From Microvirga rosea (lineage in GTDB: Bacteria; Pseudomonadota; Alphaproteobacteria; Rhizobiales; Beijerinckiaceae): a DNA stretch of 64,000 nucleotides. The stretch covers positions 372,001-436,000 of the forward strand of contig NZ_JAJDOP010000001.1 in the NCBI RefSeq assembly GCF_020595095.1, given 5' to 3'. The notes under the pieces were generated by a model. It saw only the letters and a program-made list of their open reading frames with translations, searched no databases and had not been told where the DNA came from. Of this stretch, positions 44,547-53,989 are shown piece by piece. The stretch's first letter is position 1; each line of letters opens with the position of its first letter. The position numbers were made by a program, and so were the translations under genes.

Positions 44547-45254
44547 ATGACGGGAAACGGTTCGGCCGCGCGGTCGAGCTCGCGCCTGCGCGATTTTTCC
44601 AGGGCCCGCCGCCATTCCCGCTGGGTTCGTTTCGCCAAGATCGCCATCCCGCTCGGGTCCGTCCTGGCGCTGGGAATCGTGGTCCTGCTCGCGTACTTCA
44701 ACCCCTTTCGCAATATCCAGGGCCTATCGGTCGGTGCGATCGGCGTCAGCGGAACTCAGGTCACCATGCAGAGCCCCAAGCTCACGGGTTTCCGCAACGA
44801 TAATCGGCCCTATGAAGTGACGGCCAGCGAGGCTGTGCAGGATGTCCGTAAGCCCAATTTCGTCGAACTCAAAGAGCTTCGCGCCCGGATCGTGACCGAC
44901 GACAAGGGCAGTGCGGCTCGGCTTCAGGCCGCCTTCGGGGTGCTCGACACCCAGAAGGAGCAGATGAACCTCCGCGACAGCGTCCGGGTCCACACGGATG
45001 CGGGCCAGCAGGTGGATCTCCGTTCCGCTTTCGTGGATTTCAAGGCCGGCCGGGTTTTGTCCGAGGAGCCCGTCACCGTGACTCTCAGCAACGGCCTCAT
45101 CGAGGCGACGGGCCTGGAAGTGACGGAGAACGGCAAAAACATGCATTTCAAGGGCCGCGTCCGCACCACGTTCGCTAACGATGCCGCCTCTTCCTCTCCC
45201 CCTGCCGCGGGCCAGCCCGAGCTGCCGGCGCAACCGACAAGTCTCCGCCCATGA
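44547..45254 (+). CDS. lptC: LPS export protein LptC
   Basis: 235 residues from MTGNGSAARSSS; AAAGGGAATC supports this ATG over one at 44,487. Single N-terminal membrane anchor (about 32-53) and a periplasmic jelly-roll (about 70-205) with GVSGTQVTMQSPKLTGFRND. Connects the LptB2FG transporter to LptA. Stop overlaps the lptA start by ATGA. Confidence 0.85.
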   Translation: MTGNGSAARSSSRLRDFSRARRHSRWVRFAKIAIPLGSVLALGIVVLLAYFNPFRNIQGLSVGAIGVSGTQVTMQSPKLTGFRNDNRPYEVTASEAVQDVRKPNFVELKELRARIVTDDKGSAARLQAAFGVLDTQKEQMNLRDSVRVHTDAGQQVDLRSAFVDFKAGRVLSEEPVTVTLSNGLIEATGLEVTENGKNMHFKGRVRTTFANDAASSSPPAAGQPELPAQPTSLRP

Positions 45255-45904
45255 CGATGTTTCACCACATGGCGCTCCTGAGCGCGCTCGCTCTCTCGGC
45301 CCCGGCCGCCATTCAGACCGCCGCCGCGCAGCCGTCTCAGCCGGCGGGGAAGGAGCGGGCTGCCGGGTTCGGCAATTTCGGCGCCAGCAAGGAGCCGATC
45401 AAGATCGATGCCGACCAGCTCGACGTCTATGACAAGGAAGGCCGCGCGGTCTTTACCGGCAACGTGGTGGCCGTGCAGGGCGACAGCACCATGAACTGCA
45501 CCCTGATGACGGTGCTGTACGAGCAGAAGCGCGACGGTCAGAACAGCGGTCCCGCAGCGCCGGGCGCCGACGACAGCGCGATCAAGAAGATCGATTGCAA
45601 GGGGCCGGTCACCATCGTGTCGAAGACCCAGGTCGCGACGGGCGACAACGCATCCTTCGATCGGGTGGCCAACAAGATCTATCTGATCGGCAACGCAGCC
45701 CTCAGCGACGGCCCCAACGTCACACGCGGAGAACGGGTGGTTTACGACCTGAACACGGGCGTTGCCAATGTCGAGACCAAGCCTGGCGGGCGCGTTCGCG
45801 CGCTCTTTGTTCCCGGGAGCGGTACCGAGGGCAAGCCCGCTGCCCCGGGAGGAGCCGCCGCCCCGGCCGCCAAGCCCAAGCCGCAGAAGCCGGCGACGAA
45901 CTGA
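45251..45904 (+). CDS. lptA: LPS transport protein LptA
   Basis: 217 residues. Signal peptide (cleavage near TAAAQPSQ). OstA/LptA fold: EPIKIDADQLDVYDKEGRAV, FTGNVVAVQGDSTMNCTLMT and ARFDRV-like ASFDRVANKIYLIGNAALSD. Ala/Pro/Lys-rich tail. Carries LPS across the periplasm. Coupled with lptC by ATGA. Confidence 0.9.
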   Translation: MTMFHHMALLSALALSAPAAIQTAAAQPSQPAGKERAAGFGNFGASKEPIKIDADQLDVYDKEGRAVFTGNVVAVQGDSTMNCTLMTVLYEQKRDGQNSGPAAPGADDSAIKKIDCKGPVTIVSKTQVATGDNASFDRVANKIYLIGNAALSDGPNVTRGERVVYDLNTGVANVETKPGGRVRALFVPGSGTEGKPAAPGGAAAPAAKPKPQKPATN

Positions 45905-46001
45905 CGTCGCTGGTCTGTCCCGGTTTCATATTTCGTAGCGGTTCATTCCCTTGAAAACCCTTTTCAATCGTTCTCGCGCCCCCTCGTCCAAGGGGCCCTT
46001 C

Positions 46002-46793
46002 ATGAGCGTTCCGACGGATCAACATCTGCCGGTTTTCGATCCGCAGGGCGGTCAGGCGACCTTCGGCGGACCGGGCACCCTGGCGGTGAAGGGCCTCCAG
46101 AAGAGCTATCGGGGCCGCACCGTCGTGCACGACGCTGCCCTCAACGTCCGCGCCGGTGAGGCGGTGGGCCTGCTTGGTCCCAACGGGGCGGGTAAGACCA
46201 CGATCTTCTACATGATTACCGGCCTCGTTTCGGCCGACCGGGGTCTCATCAGCCTCGACGGGCACGATGTGACCAACCTGCCCATGTACCGGCGGGCCCG
46301 CTTGGGGATCGGTTATCTTCCGCAGGAGGCCTCGATTTTCCGCGGCCTCAACGTGGAGGACAACATTCGGGCCGTGCTCGAGATCGTCGAGCCCAGCCGC
46401 AAGGAGCGGGAGCGCAAGCTCGACGCTTTGCTGGACGAGTTCAACATCACGCGGCTGCGCAAGGCTCCTTCGATCGCGCTGTCGGGCGGTGAGCGGCGGC
46501 GCTGCGAAATCGCCCGCGCGCTCGCGGGCGAGCCGACCTTCATGCTTCTGGACGAGCCGTTCGCGGGCATCGACCCGATCGCGGTCGGCGACATTCAGAA
46601 CCTCGTGCGCCATCTGACCCGCCGCGGCATCGGCGTGCTGATCACCGACCACAACGTCCGCGAGACTCTCGGGCTGATCGACCGGGCCTATATCATCCAT
46701 TCCGGACGCGTGCTGACGGAAGGCCACCCCGATGCGATCGTGGCCAACGAGGATGTCCGTCGCCTCTATCTGGGTGAGGATTTCCGTCTCTGA
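46002..46793 (+). CDS. lptB: LPS export ATPase LptB
   Basis: 263 residues from MSVPTDQHLP (an in-frame TTG at 45,951 is possible). Walker A GPNGAGKT at 59-66, signature LSGGERRRCEIARA, Walker B FMLLDEPFAGIDP, H-loop ITDHNVRETL. Energises LPS extraction from the inner membrane with LptFG, which are not in this window. Followed by rpoN, the conserved order. Confidence 0.95.
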   Translation: MSVPTDQHLPVFDPQGGQATFGGPGTLAVKGLQKSYRGRTVVHDAALNVRAGEAVGLLGPNGAGKTTIFYMITGLVSADRGLISLDGHDVTNLPMYRRARLGIGYLPQEASIFRGLNVEDNIRAVLEIVEPSRKERERKLDALLDEFNITRLRKAPSIALSGGERRRCEIARALAGEPTFMLLDEPFAGIDPIAVGDIQNLVRHLTRRGIGVLITDHNVRETLGLIDRAYIIHSGRVLTEGHPDAIVANEDVRRLYLGEDFRL

Positions 46794-46885
46794 TGCTGCG
46801 GCTTCGCCTTTGACGGGGCCGGAATGGCGCGATAGATCTTGAAGCCGCATGAGCAATCATACGGCCGCGCTTCCGGGATGAGGTC

Positions 46886-48328
46886 ATGACGTCAACGCAA
46901 CGGTTGGAACTGCGTCAGGGGCAATCCCTGACCCTGACCCCGCAGTTGCTTCAGTCGATCAAGCTCCTGCAGCTGTCCCATCTTGAGCTGTGCGCCTTCG
47001 TGGAAGCGGAGCTTGAGCGAAATCCTCTGCTCCAGACGATCGAGGCCGACTCGGCCGCTCACCCCCTGCCGCTTTCGCCAGCCGCCCGGAAGACCCGGGA
47101 AGCGTCCCTCGTCGGACGGATCTTTCCCTCTCTCCCGGCCAGCCGTCGCCAGGCCGCCATGGCGAAGGGAGCCGGCCTTTCCGGGGGCTCGTCGGCGCCG
47201 AGCGAGCACGCTTCCGAAGGGGAGGGCGGTTCGGCCCAGCATGTGAGCCTCGCGCAGCATCTCGAAGCGCAGCTCGATCTCGCGACCACGGACCCGCTTC
47301 TGCGCCTGGTCGGCCGGGATCTCATCCATAGCCTCGACGAGGCAGGTTATCTCCGGGACGAGGTTGGCGAGATCGCGGATCGCCTCGGCCGCACGCCGGT
47401 CGAGGTGGAAGCCGCCCTCGCCGTCGTCCAGAGCCTCGATCCGACCGGGGTCGGAGCACGCGATCTCGTGGAGTGCCTTTCGCTGCAGCTGCGCGAGCGC
47501 GGCCTTCTCGACGATCCGATGCAACGTCTGCTGACCCGTCTCGATCTGGCGGCGAAACGCGACCTTGCCGGACTGGAGCGCCTTTGCGGCCTGGGGGAGG
47601 AGCAGGTCAAGGATCTGCTGGGGCGGCTTCGCCGCCTCGATCCGAAACCGGGCTTGGCCTTTTCATCCGCGGCGATCGACCTTTTGGTGCCGGATGTCCT
47701 CGTGCGTCAGGATCCCGCCGGCGGCTTCCTGGTTGAGTTGAACCCTGAAACGCTCCCGAGGGTCCTGCTCGACAGATCCTATTACGCCCGGGTGGTCCCG
47801 TCCGCTCGCAGCGAAACCGATAAAGCCTTCCTGACCGATTGCCTGCAGACCGCTCACTGGCTGACCCGCAGCCTCGACCAGCGGGCCACGACGATCCTCA
47901 AGGTCGCAACGGCGATCGTGCGGCACCAGGAGGCTTTTTTCCGGCAGGGCATCCCCGGCCTGCGACCCTTGACGTTACGGGACGTCGCGGAGGAGACGGG
48001 TCTGCACGAATCAACCATCTCCCGGGTCACCGCCAACAAGGCTTTCGGGACGATTCGCGGGACGCTTCCCATGAAATTCTTCTTCGGAAGCGCGCTCCAG
48101 GGAGAGGCGGGCGCAGAGCATGCGGCCCGTTCCGTCCAGCACCGGATCCGCCAGCTCGTGATGGCGGAAGATCCCGAAAAAGTGCTGTCGGACGATGCAA
48201 TTGCCCAAAAATTGAAGGCGGATGGCATCTCTATCGCCAGACGGACCGTGGCCAAGTATCGGGAAGCTTTGCGCATTCCGTCCTCGACCGAGCGCCGCGC
48301 ACGGGGGAGGCATCGTCATGCGTCCTAA
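46886..48328 (+). CDS. rpoN: RNA polymerase sigma-54
   Basis: 480 residues. Region I is Gln/Leu-rich (RLELRQGQSLTLTPQLLQSI) for activator response. The core-binding domain follows, then the HTH (LTLRDVAEETGLHESTISRV) and the RpoN box ARRTVAKYRE at 451-460. Directs activator-dependent promoters, commonly nitrogen and exopolysaccharide genes. Located between lptB and hpf, as in other rhizobia. Confidence 0.96.
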   Translation: MTSTQRLELRQGQSLTLTPQLLQSIKLLQLSHLELCAFVEAELERNPLLQTIEADSAAHPLPLSPAARKTREASLVGRIFPSLPASRRQAAMAKGAGLSGGSSAPSEHASEGEGGSAQHVSLAQHLEAQLDLATTDPLLRLVGRDLIHSLDEAGYLRDEVGEIADRLGRTPVEVEAALAVVQSLDPTGVGARDLVECLSLQLRERGLLDDPMQRLLTRLDLAAKRDLAGLERLCGLGEEQVKDLLGRLRRLDPKPGLAFSSAAIDLLVPDVLVRQDPAGGFLVELNPETLPRVLLDRSYYARVVPSARSETDKAFLTDCLQTAHWLTRSLDQRATTILKVATAIVRHQEAFFRQGIPGLRPLTLRDVAEETGLHESTISRVTANKAFGTIRGTLPMKFFFGSALQGEAGAEHAARSVQHRIRQLVMAEDPEKVLSDDAIAQKLKADGISIARRTVAKYREALRIPSSTERRARGRHRHAS

Positions 48329-48423
48329 TGAGCGCCGTCAAGTCTTGTATTGAGCGCAGGAAGCGTCATCATCCGTCTGTCGCCCATCAGAACGCGGCGT
48401 GCCGCAGAACAACGAGGGATGAA

Positions 48424-48999
48424 ATGATGCTACGGGTATCCGGTAAGAATCTCGATATCGGAGAGGCTTTGAGATCCCAGGTTCAAGCCCGGATGGCGAC
48501 GGCGCTGACCAAGTATTTCGACGGAGACTACAAGGGACATGTCACCGTCACCCGGGACGGCGGCGGCTTTCGGACAGATTGCGTGCTCCATCTGCCCACC
48601 GGCATGACCCTGGAAGCCTCCGGCGCTGCCGTCGACGCCTATGCGAGCTTCGATCAGACCGCCGAGCGAATCGAGAAGCGCCTGCGCCGCTACAAGCAGC
48701 GGCTCAAGGAGCACCCGGTGACCCGCAACGGGCGCGATACGGCCGTCGAGGCCCCTTACGCGGTGTTCGAGCCGCCGACCGACGAAACCGTCCAGGAAGA
48801 GGCATACCACCCCGTGGTCATTGCGGAGACCACGAAGCCGTTGCATCGTTTCTCCGTCAGCGATGCCGTCATGCAGCTCGACCTGACGGGAGTCCCAGCA
48901 CTTGTCTTCATCCATGCTAGCACCGGCCGCGTGAACGTCGTATACCGCCGCAGCGACGGGGCGATCGGCTGGGTCGATCCGCCGCTAGGCCAATCTTAA
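48424..48999 (+). CDS. hpf: Long ribosome hibernation promoting factor
   Basis: 191 residues from ATG 48,424 (ATG 48,427 also possible); GAGGGATGAA upstream. N-terminal S30AE/YfiA domain (1-105: LRVSGKNLDIGEALRSQVQA) and C-terminal dimerisation domain (about 130-188: HRFSVSDAVMQLDLTGVPAL, VVYRRSDGAIGWVDPP). Long HPF forms 100S ribosome dimers in resting cells. Confidence 0.94.
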   Translation: MMLRVSGKNLDIGEALRSQVQARMATALTKYFDGDYKGHVTVTRDGGGFRTDCVLHLPTGMTLEASGAAVDAYASFDQTAERIEKRLRRYKQRLKEHPVTRNGRDTAVEAPYAVFEPPTDETVQEEAYHPVVIAETTKPLHRFSVSDAVMQLDLTGVPALVFIHASTGRVNVVYRRSDGAIGWVDPPLGQS

Positions 49000-49079
49000 G
49001 GTCGCCTTCCATTTTGGCCCGAGATTTGCTTGGAAGGGCGCGAGGCCGTGTCGGCTTCACAACGGATGTAGCTTGATCG

Positions 49080-49538
49080 ATGCCTTTGCTGGATTTTCTT
49101 GATCCCCAGGCTGTTCTGCCTGCCCTGCGCGTCAGCGGCAAGAAGCAGGCCCTGCAGGAGATCTCCGCTCACGCGGCCAAGCTGGTCGGCCTGAGCGAGA
49201 ACACCATCTATGAGGCCCTGCTGCAGCGGGAGCGCCTGGGCTCCACAGGCATCGGCGAGGGAATCGCCATTCCTCACGGCAAGTTGGCGGGCCTTGACCG
49301 GATCTTCGGCCTGATGGCCCGGCTCGACAAACCGATCGACTTCGAGGCTCTCGATGGCCAGCAGGTCGATGTGCTGTTCCTGCTGCTCGCTCCCGAGGGC
49401 GCCGGCGCAGACCATCTCAAGGCCCTCGCCCGGGTCGCCCGCGTCCTGCGCGAGCCCGGTCTGGTGGAGCGGATTCGCGCCACCCGCGACGCGAGCGCCC
49501 TTTATGCGATCATGACCGAGCTGCCGAAGGCGGCCTGA
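49080..49538 (+). CDS. ptsN: Nitrogen PTS EIIA component
   Basis: 152 residues. Phosphorylated histidine predicted as His66 in GIAIPHGKL; the DxHLKALARVARVL motif is present. Regulatory phosphotransferase acting in the cytoplasm on potassium, nitrogen and stress systems. Normal partner gene for rpoN and hpf. Confidence 0.95.
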   Translation: MPLLDFLDPQAVLPALRVSGKKQALQEISAHAAKLVGLSENTIYEALLQRERLGSTGIGEGIAIPHGKLAGLDRIFGLMARLDKPIDFEALDGQQVDVLFLLLAPEGAGADHLKALARVARVLREPGLVERIRATRDASALYAIMTELPKAA

Positions 49539-49613
49539 GGGATTTCGCGCAGGGACGGAGCCCCTTGTGCCTCCGCTCCGCTACGGGCCGCCCCCAGGAT
49601 CGGCGATGCGGCC

Positions 49614-50345
49614 TTACGGTTTCGGCGCGATCTCCCACACCATCTGAATGGTGGACGTGTAGCGCAGGGTGTTGGGCGGCACGATCGGGATTTCCTCGGC
49701 CTGGACGTCCGCTTTCATCGCCCGCATGCGCAGGCCCCCCTGCGGGGCCTCGTAGGGCTGTGCCGAGCCGTCACGGATCTCAAGGATCCGGCCGAGCGTC
49801 ACGCCGGCCGCCTGAGCATAGAGCTCGGCTTGCCGTTTGGCGTCCCGGACAGCCGCCCGGCGAGCCTCGTCGCCCCCCTCTTCCTGCTTGTCGAGGCCGA
49901 AGATCACCGACTGGAAGAGCATGTTGGGGCTGGCCAGGATCTCACCGGCAAGGCGGCCGACACCTTCCAGATCCCGGGTGGTGATCCGCAGGCGGTGGTT
50001 GGCGGTGAACTTCGGAGTCTTGATCTCCTTGCCGAGGTTGTCGACCCGGGCCGGCGTCTGGAACACCTGGAAATTCTCGGTCCGGATATCCTCTTTCTTG
50101 ATCCCGAGGCTTTGGAGCCGGGACAGAACCTCGTCGGAGGAGACGCGATTCGCCTCGACCACCTTGCCGACCGTGTCGCCCTGCGTCTCCACGGCGACGA
50201 CCAGCCGGGCGAAGTCAGGCTTCAATTGCGCCTCGCCGGTCCCCAGGACGCTGACGGTGGCGGTGGGCGGATGTGTCGAGTCCTCTGCAAGGGCAGGGGT
50301 CGCGGCGAGGAACGTGGCGACGATCGCCAGGGTGGCAAGGCGCAT
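49614..50345 (-). CDS. SIMPL-domain protein
   Basis: 243 residues with a signal peptide (about 1-20). SIMPL/DUF541 domain: VSVLGTGEAQLKPDFARLVV, SLGIKKEDIRTENFQVFQTP and ARRAAVRDAKRQAELYAQAA. Periplasmic, presumably. Family function is poorly defined (oxidative-stress and inner-membrane associations). Confidence 0.88.
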   Translation of the reverse strand: MRLATLAIVATFLAATPALAEDSTHPPTATVSVLGTGEAQLKPDFARLVVAVETQGDTVGKVVEANRVSSDEVLSRLQSLGIKKEDIRTENFQVFQTPARVDNLGKEIKTPKFTANHRLRITTRDLEGVGRLAGEILASPNMLFQSVIFGLDKQEEGGDEARRAAVRDAKRQAELYAQAAGVTLGRILEIRDGSAQPYEAPQGGLRMRAMKADVQAEEIPIVPPNTLRYTSTIQMVWEIAPKP

Positions 50346-50364
50346 GATCAGGGCACTCCGTCAT

Positions 50365-50393
50365 GAAAAATGCTCCGCCTTGAGGGCGGAGCA
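50365..50393 (-). terminator. Terminator of the polyamine-binding gene
   Basis: Read leftward: TGCTCCGCC-CTCAA-GGCGGAGCA followed by TTTTTC. Ends the leftward transcript at 50,438. Confidence 0.85.
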
Positions 50394-50437
50394 CCAAAGC
50401 TGGCCGGCAGAATGGCGGCGCCATTCTGAGCGGCGGA

Positions 50438-51526
50438 TTAACGCCCGGTCTTCACGCGGGTCCACAGACGGGTGACGGTCCGCTGGGAGCGCTCGTCATA
50501 GGCGGTGTTGGTGAACAGCCGCTTGAACGTCGCCTCGTCCGGATAAATGCCCGGATCGTTGAGAATCTCGGGCTTCACGAAGCTCTTCGCGGCGAGATTG
50601 CCGGACGCATAGGACACGAAATTGGTGTTCATGGCCGCGATTTCGGGTTTGAGCATGAAATTGATGAATTCATGCGCCTCGGCCACGTTCTTGGCATCCG
50701 CGGGCACCGCGAAGTTGTCGAACCACATGAGAGCGCCCTCGCGGGGAATCACATAGGCCACCTCGACGCCGTTCTTGGCTTCCTCGGCGCGCTTCCTCGC
50801 CTGGATCATGTCGCCGGAATAGCCCACCGCGACGCAGATATCGCCGTTGGCAAGAGCGTTGATGTATTCCGAGGAATGGAATTTCTGGATGTTCCCGCGG
50901 ACGCGGAACAGGGCATCGCCCGCCTTCGTCAGATCCTCGTTGCGCTTGGAATCGGGGTTCAGGCCGAGATAGGCGAGCACGCCCGGAAACAGGTCCTCGG
51001 GGCTGTCCAGCATGTAGATGCCGCACGCCTTGAGCTTGGAGGCGATGTCCGGCTTCATCACCAGGTCCCAGGTGTTGAGCGGCATGTCGTTGCCGAGAAT
51101 CTCACGCACCTTCTTCACGTTGATGCCGAGCCCCGTCGTGCCCCACATGTAGTTGACGGCGAATTGGTTGCCTGGGTCGAACACGGCGAGACGCTGGGTG
51201 ATGTCCGGCCATTGATGGGACAGGTTCGGAAGCTTCGCCTTGTCGAGCTTCTGGAAGATCTTGGCGCCGATCAGCCGCTGCAGGAACGGGCCGGACGGGA
51301 CGACGATGTCGTAACCGGACTTGCCCGCGAGCAGCTTGGTCTCGACGATCTCGTTGTTGTCGTAGGTGTCGTAGACGACCTTGATGCCGGTCGTCTTCGT
51401 GAACTCGTCCAAAGCCTTCGGGTCGATATAGTCGGACCAGTTGTAGACGTTGACGACGCGCTCCTGAGCGGCCGCCGCGGTCGCGAGGCCGAGGGCCATG
51501 ACCAGCGAAACGAAAAGACGGATCAT
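50438..51526 (-). CDS. Polyamine ABC transporter substrate-binding protein
   Basis: 362 residues, signal peptide 1-20 (LVMALGLATAAAAQERVVN). PotD/PotF fold: VYNWSDYIDPKALDEFTKTT, VVPSGPFLQRLI, YMWGTTGLGIN, GDICVAVGYSGDM and IPREGALMWFDNFAVP. Expected to bind putrescine or spermidine in the periplasm. No permease or ATPase neighbour here, so it may serve a system encoded elsewhere. Confidence 0.9.
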   Translation of the reverse strand: MIRLFVSLVMALGLATAAAAQERVVNVYNWSDYIDPKALDEFTKTTGIKVVYDTYDNNEIVETKLLAGKSGYDIVVPSGPFLQRLIGAKIFQKLDKAKLPNLSHQWPDITQRLAVFDPGNQFAVNYMWGTTGLGINVKKVREILGNDMPLNTWDLVMKPDIASKLKACGIYMLDSPEDLFPGVLAYLGLNPDSKRNEDLTKAGDALFRVRGNIQKFHSSEYINALANGDICVAVGYSGDMIQARKRAEEAKNGVEVAYVIPREGALMWFDNFAVPADAKNVAEAHEFINFMLKPEIAAMNTNFVSYASGNLAAKSFVKPEILNDPGIYPDEATFKRLFTNTAYDERSQRTVTRLWTRVKTGR

Positions 51527-51641
51527 CGAGGGTGGGACTCCTTGTGGTTGAGCCGCGAAACAGGATCGCGGATCGGGGATCGCAGGCTATGAGGTTCCGG
51601 CGGCGGACACAACGCCGGAAAAAGGCAATGTTCTTCGTTCT

Positions 51642-52796
51642 TTAGGCGGCCTTGCGGGCTGCTTCGGCCAGGCGCTCCAGGCCGGCATCGAGGGTCGCAT
51701 CCTTCTTGGCGAAACAGAACCGCACCACGTTCCTCACGGCGCCCTGCGCATAGAATGCCGAGACCGGAATCGCCGCAACCCCATGCTCCGTGACGAGACG
51801 GCGGCAGAAGGCGACGTCGTCCGTCTCGCCCAAGGGCGCGATGTCAATGTTGAGAAAATACGTCCCCTGGCTCGGAATGACGTCGAACCCGAGGGTGTTC
51901 AGGCCCGCTGCGAAACGGTCGCGGCTGCGGGCGAAGTCCCGGCGCATGGTTTCGAAATAGCCGTCCTCCTTGGCAAGTCCGTACGCCACCGCGACCTGGA
52001 GGTTGGGCGGCGTCGTGAACGTGAGGAATTGATGGGATTTGGCCAGGACCTTGAGGATGTGCGGCGCGGCGCACACGAAGCCGACCTTCCAGCCCGTGAG
52101 GCTGAAGATCTTGCCCGCCGAGCCGATCTTCACCGCCCGGTCCCGCATGCCGTCGAGGCCCAGCACCGGCTGATGCCGGCGACCGTCGAAGACCACGTGC
52201 TCCCAGACCTCGTCGGAAATCACGATCGCGTCGTGACGGCGGCAAAATTCGGCCAGGAGAGCCAGGTCCTCGGCCGAGAAGATCGTCGCCGTGGGGTTGA
52301 GGGGATTGTTGAACACCACCGCCTTGGTCTTGGGCGAAAACGCCTTCGCCAGCGCTTCCTCGGTCAGGCGGAAGTGGGGCGGCTGCAAGGTGACGAACCG
52401 GGGAATTCCGCCGGCGAGGCGCACGAGCGGCAGGTAGGCGTCGTACATGGGCTCGAACAGCACCACTTCGTCGCCCGGCTCGACGAGCCCCAGGATCGCG
52501 CCGGCCAGGGCTTCCGTTGCGCCGGAGGTGACCATGACCTCGGTGTTCGGGTCGAGATCGAGACCTTGCCAGTGCTTGTAATGGGCCGCGATGGCGCTGC
52601 GCAGCTCGGGAAGGCCCATCATCGACGGGTATTGGTTATAGCCGTTCAGGACGGCATCCGCTGCCTTGCTGCGCACGTCCTCCGGTCCCGGATCGTCCGG
52701 AAATCCCTGCCCCAGATTGATGGCGCCCGTCTCCCGCGCCAGGCTCGACATCACCTCGAACACGGTTGTGGGGAGATTGGCGAAGATCGGGTTCAT
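51642..52796 (-). CDS. Class I/II PLP-dependent aminotransferase
   Basis: 384 residues. INLGQGFPDDPGPEDVRSKA start; Asn-Pro motif NNPLNPTATIFS, catalytic Lys in SAGKIFSLTGWKVG and C-terminal Arg in VRFCFAK. Similar to methionine/kynurenine aminotransferase-like enzymes (YbdL group). Cytoplasmic; exact amino acid not predictable. Divergent from the ABC permease on the right. Confidence 0.9.
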   Translation of the reverse strand: MNPIFANLPTTVFEVMSSLARETGAINLGQGFPDDPGPEDVRSKAADAVLNGYNQYPSMMGLPELRSAIAAHYKHWQGLDLDPNTEVMVTSGATEALAGAILGLVEPGDEVVLFEPMYDAYLPLVRLAGGIPRFVTLQPPHFRLTEEALAKAFSPKTKAVVFNNPLNPTATIFSAEDLALLAEFCRRHDAIVISDEVWEHVVFDGRRHQPVLGLDGMRDRAVKIGSAGKIFSLTGWKVGFVCAAPHILKVLAKSHQFLTFTTPPNLQVAVAYGLAKEDGYFETMRRDFARSRDRFAAGLNTLGFDVIPSQGTYFLNIDIAPLGETDDVAFCRRLVTEHGVAAIPVSAFYAQGAVRNVVRFCFAKKDATLDAGLERLAEAARKAA

Positions 52797-52930
52797 ACGG
52801 CGCTCTCATTCATGGTGACGCAAGGTGGTGTCCGTTCGTAGCATGGACTGGGACGGTGTCGAAGCGGGTTTAGGCTCATGATTCGTGGCGACCGCGCGAG
52901 GCGGGAATCGCGGGTGGGCGCAATGAACGG

Positions 52931-53989
52931 ATGACACTGCCCTTCGCTGTTGCTATCGCCACGGGGCGTAACGAAACAGCCGCCATGCCCTCGTCCCGGA
53001 CGTTGCTCGTCCTCACCCTCCTTGTCGTCGCCGCGATTCTCGGGATCGCCTCGCTGGCCATCGGCCCGGCGCCGATCTCGCCTGTCATGGCCATGAAGGC
53101 GCTCGTCTCGGACCAGGGCAGCGCCAGCATCGTGGTGCGCGACATCCGCCTGCCGCGAACCTTGCTGAGCCTCCTGATCGGCTGGATCTTCGGGCTCATC
53201 GGAGCGGGCCTGCAGGGCCTCCTGCGCAACCCCCTGGCCGACACCGCGGTCTTCGGCGCCCCCCAGGCGGCGGCCCTCGGGGCCGTGATCGTCCTGTATT
53301 TCGGCCTTGCGGGTGCGTTGTCCTGGGCGTTGCCGATCGCGGCGATCCTCGGAGCGCTCGTGTCGATCGGCCTCGTCGTGACCGTGGCCGGCCGGAGCGC
53401 CACGGTGGTGGTGCTGGTCCTGGCGGGGCTGGCGGTCGGCAGCCTGGCCGGCGCCGGCACCTCCCTCGCCATCAGCCTCTCGCCCAATCCTTTCGCCGTC
53501 ACGGAAATCGTCTTCTGGCTCCTCGGCTCGTTCGAGGATCGCTCCATGGCCCATGTGGGGCTCGCCGCGCCGTTCGTGCTGATCGCAACCCTCGCGATCC
53601 TGGCGGCCGCCCCTGGATTGCGGGCCCTGGCCCTGGGCGAGGAGACCGCGAAAAGCCTCGGCATCGACGTTGCCCGGCTGCGCCTCCTCATCGTCGGCGG
53701 AGCGGCGATCGGCACCGGTGCCTCGGTGGCGGTCGCGGGCTCCATCGGGTTCGTCGGCCTCGTGGCGCCTCATCTGATTCGGCCTTTCGTGGGCTACGAT
53801 CCTGCCCGGACGCTCGTCCCGGCAGGCCTTGCGGGCGCCGTCCTGCTTCTCGCGGCCGATTGCGCCGTGCGCCTCATCCCGTCGAACGTCGAGGTGAAAA
53901 TCGGCGTCCTGACGGCGATCCTGGGCGTGCCGTTCTTTCTGTGGGTCATCGCTCGCCGGAAAGCCGAACTCTCGGAGACGCCCGCATGA
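52931..53989 (+). CDS. FecCD-type ABC permease
   Basis: 352 residues (in-frame ATG at 52,985 is an alternative start). About nine or ten membrane spans. FecCD motifs: RLPRTLLSLLIGWIFGLIGA, LRNPLADTAVFGAPQAAALG and GFVGLVAPHLIRPFVGYDPA. Transports a metal chelate (iron siderophore or cobalamin type). Stop overlaps the ATPase start by ATGA. No binding-protein gene is next to it. Confidence 0.88.
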   Translation: MTLPFAVAIATGRNETAAMPSSRTLLVLTLLVVAAILGIASLAIGPAPISPVMAMKALVSDQGSASIVVRDIRLPRTLLSLLIGWIFGLIGAGLQGLLRNPLADTAVFGAPQAAALGAVIVLYFGLAGALSWALPIAAILGALVSIGLVVTVAGRSATVVVLVLAGLAVGSLAGAGTSLAISLSPNPFAVTEIVFWLLGSFEDRSMAHVGLAAPFVLIATLAILAAAPGLRALALGEETAKSLGIDVARLRLLIVGGAAIGTGASVAVAGSIGFVGLVAPHLIRPFVGYDPARTLVPAGLAGAVLLLAADCAVRLIPSNVEVKIGVLTAILGVPFFLWVIARRKAELSETPA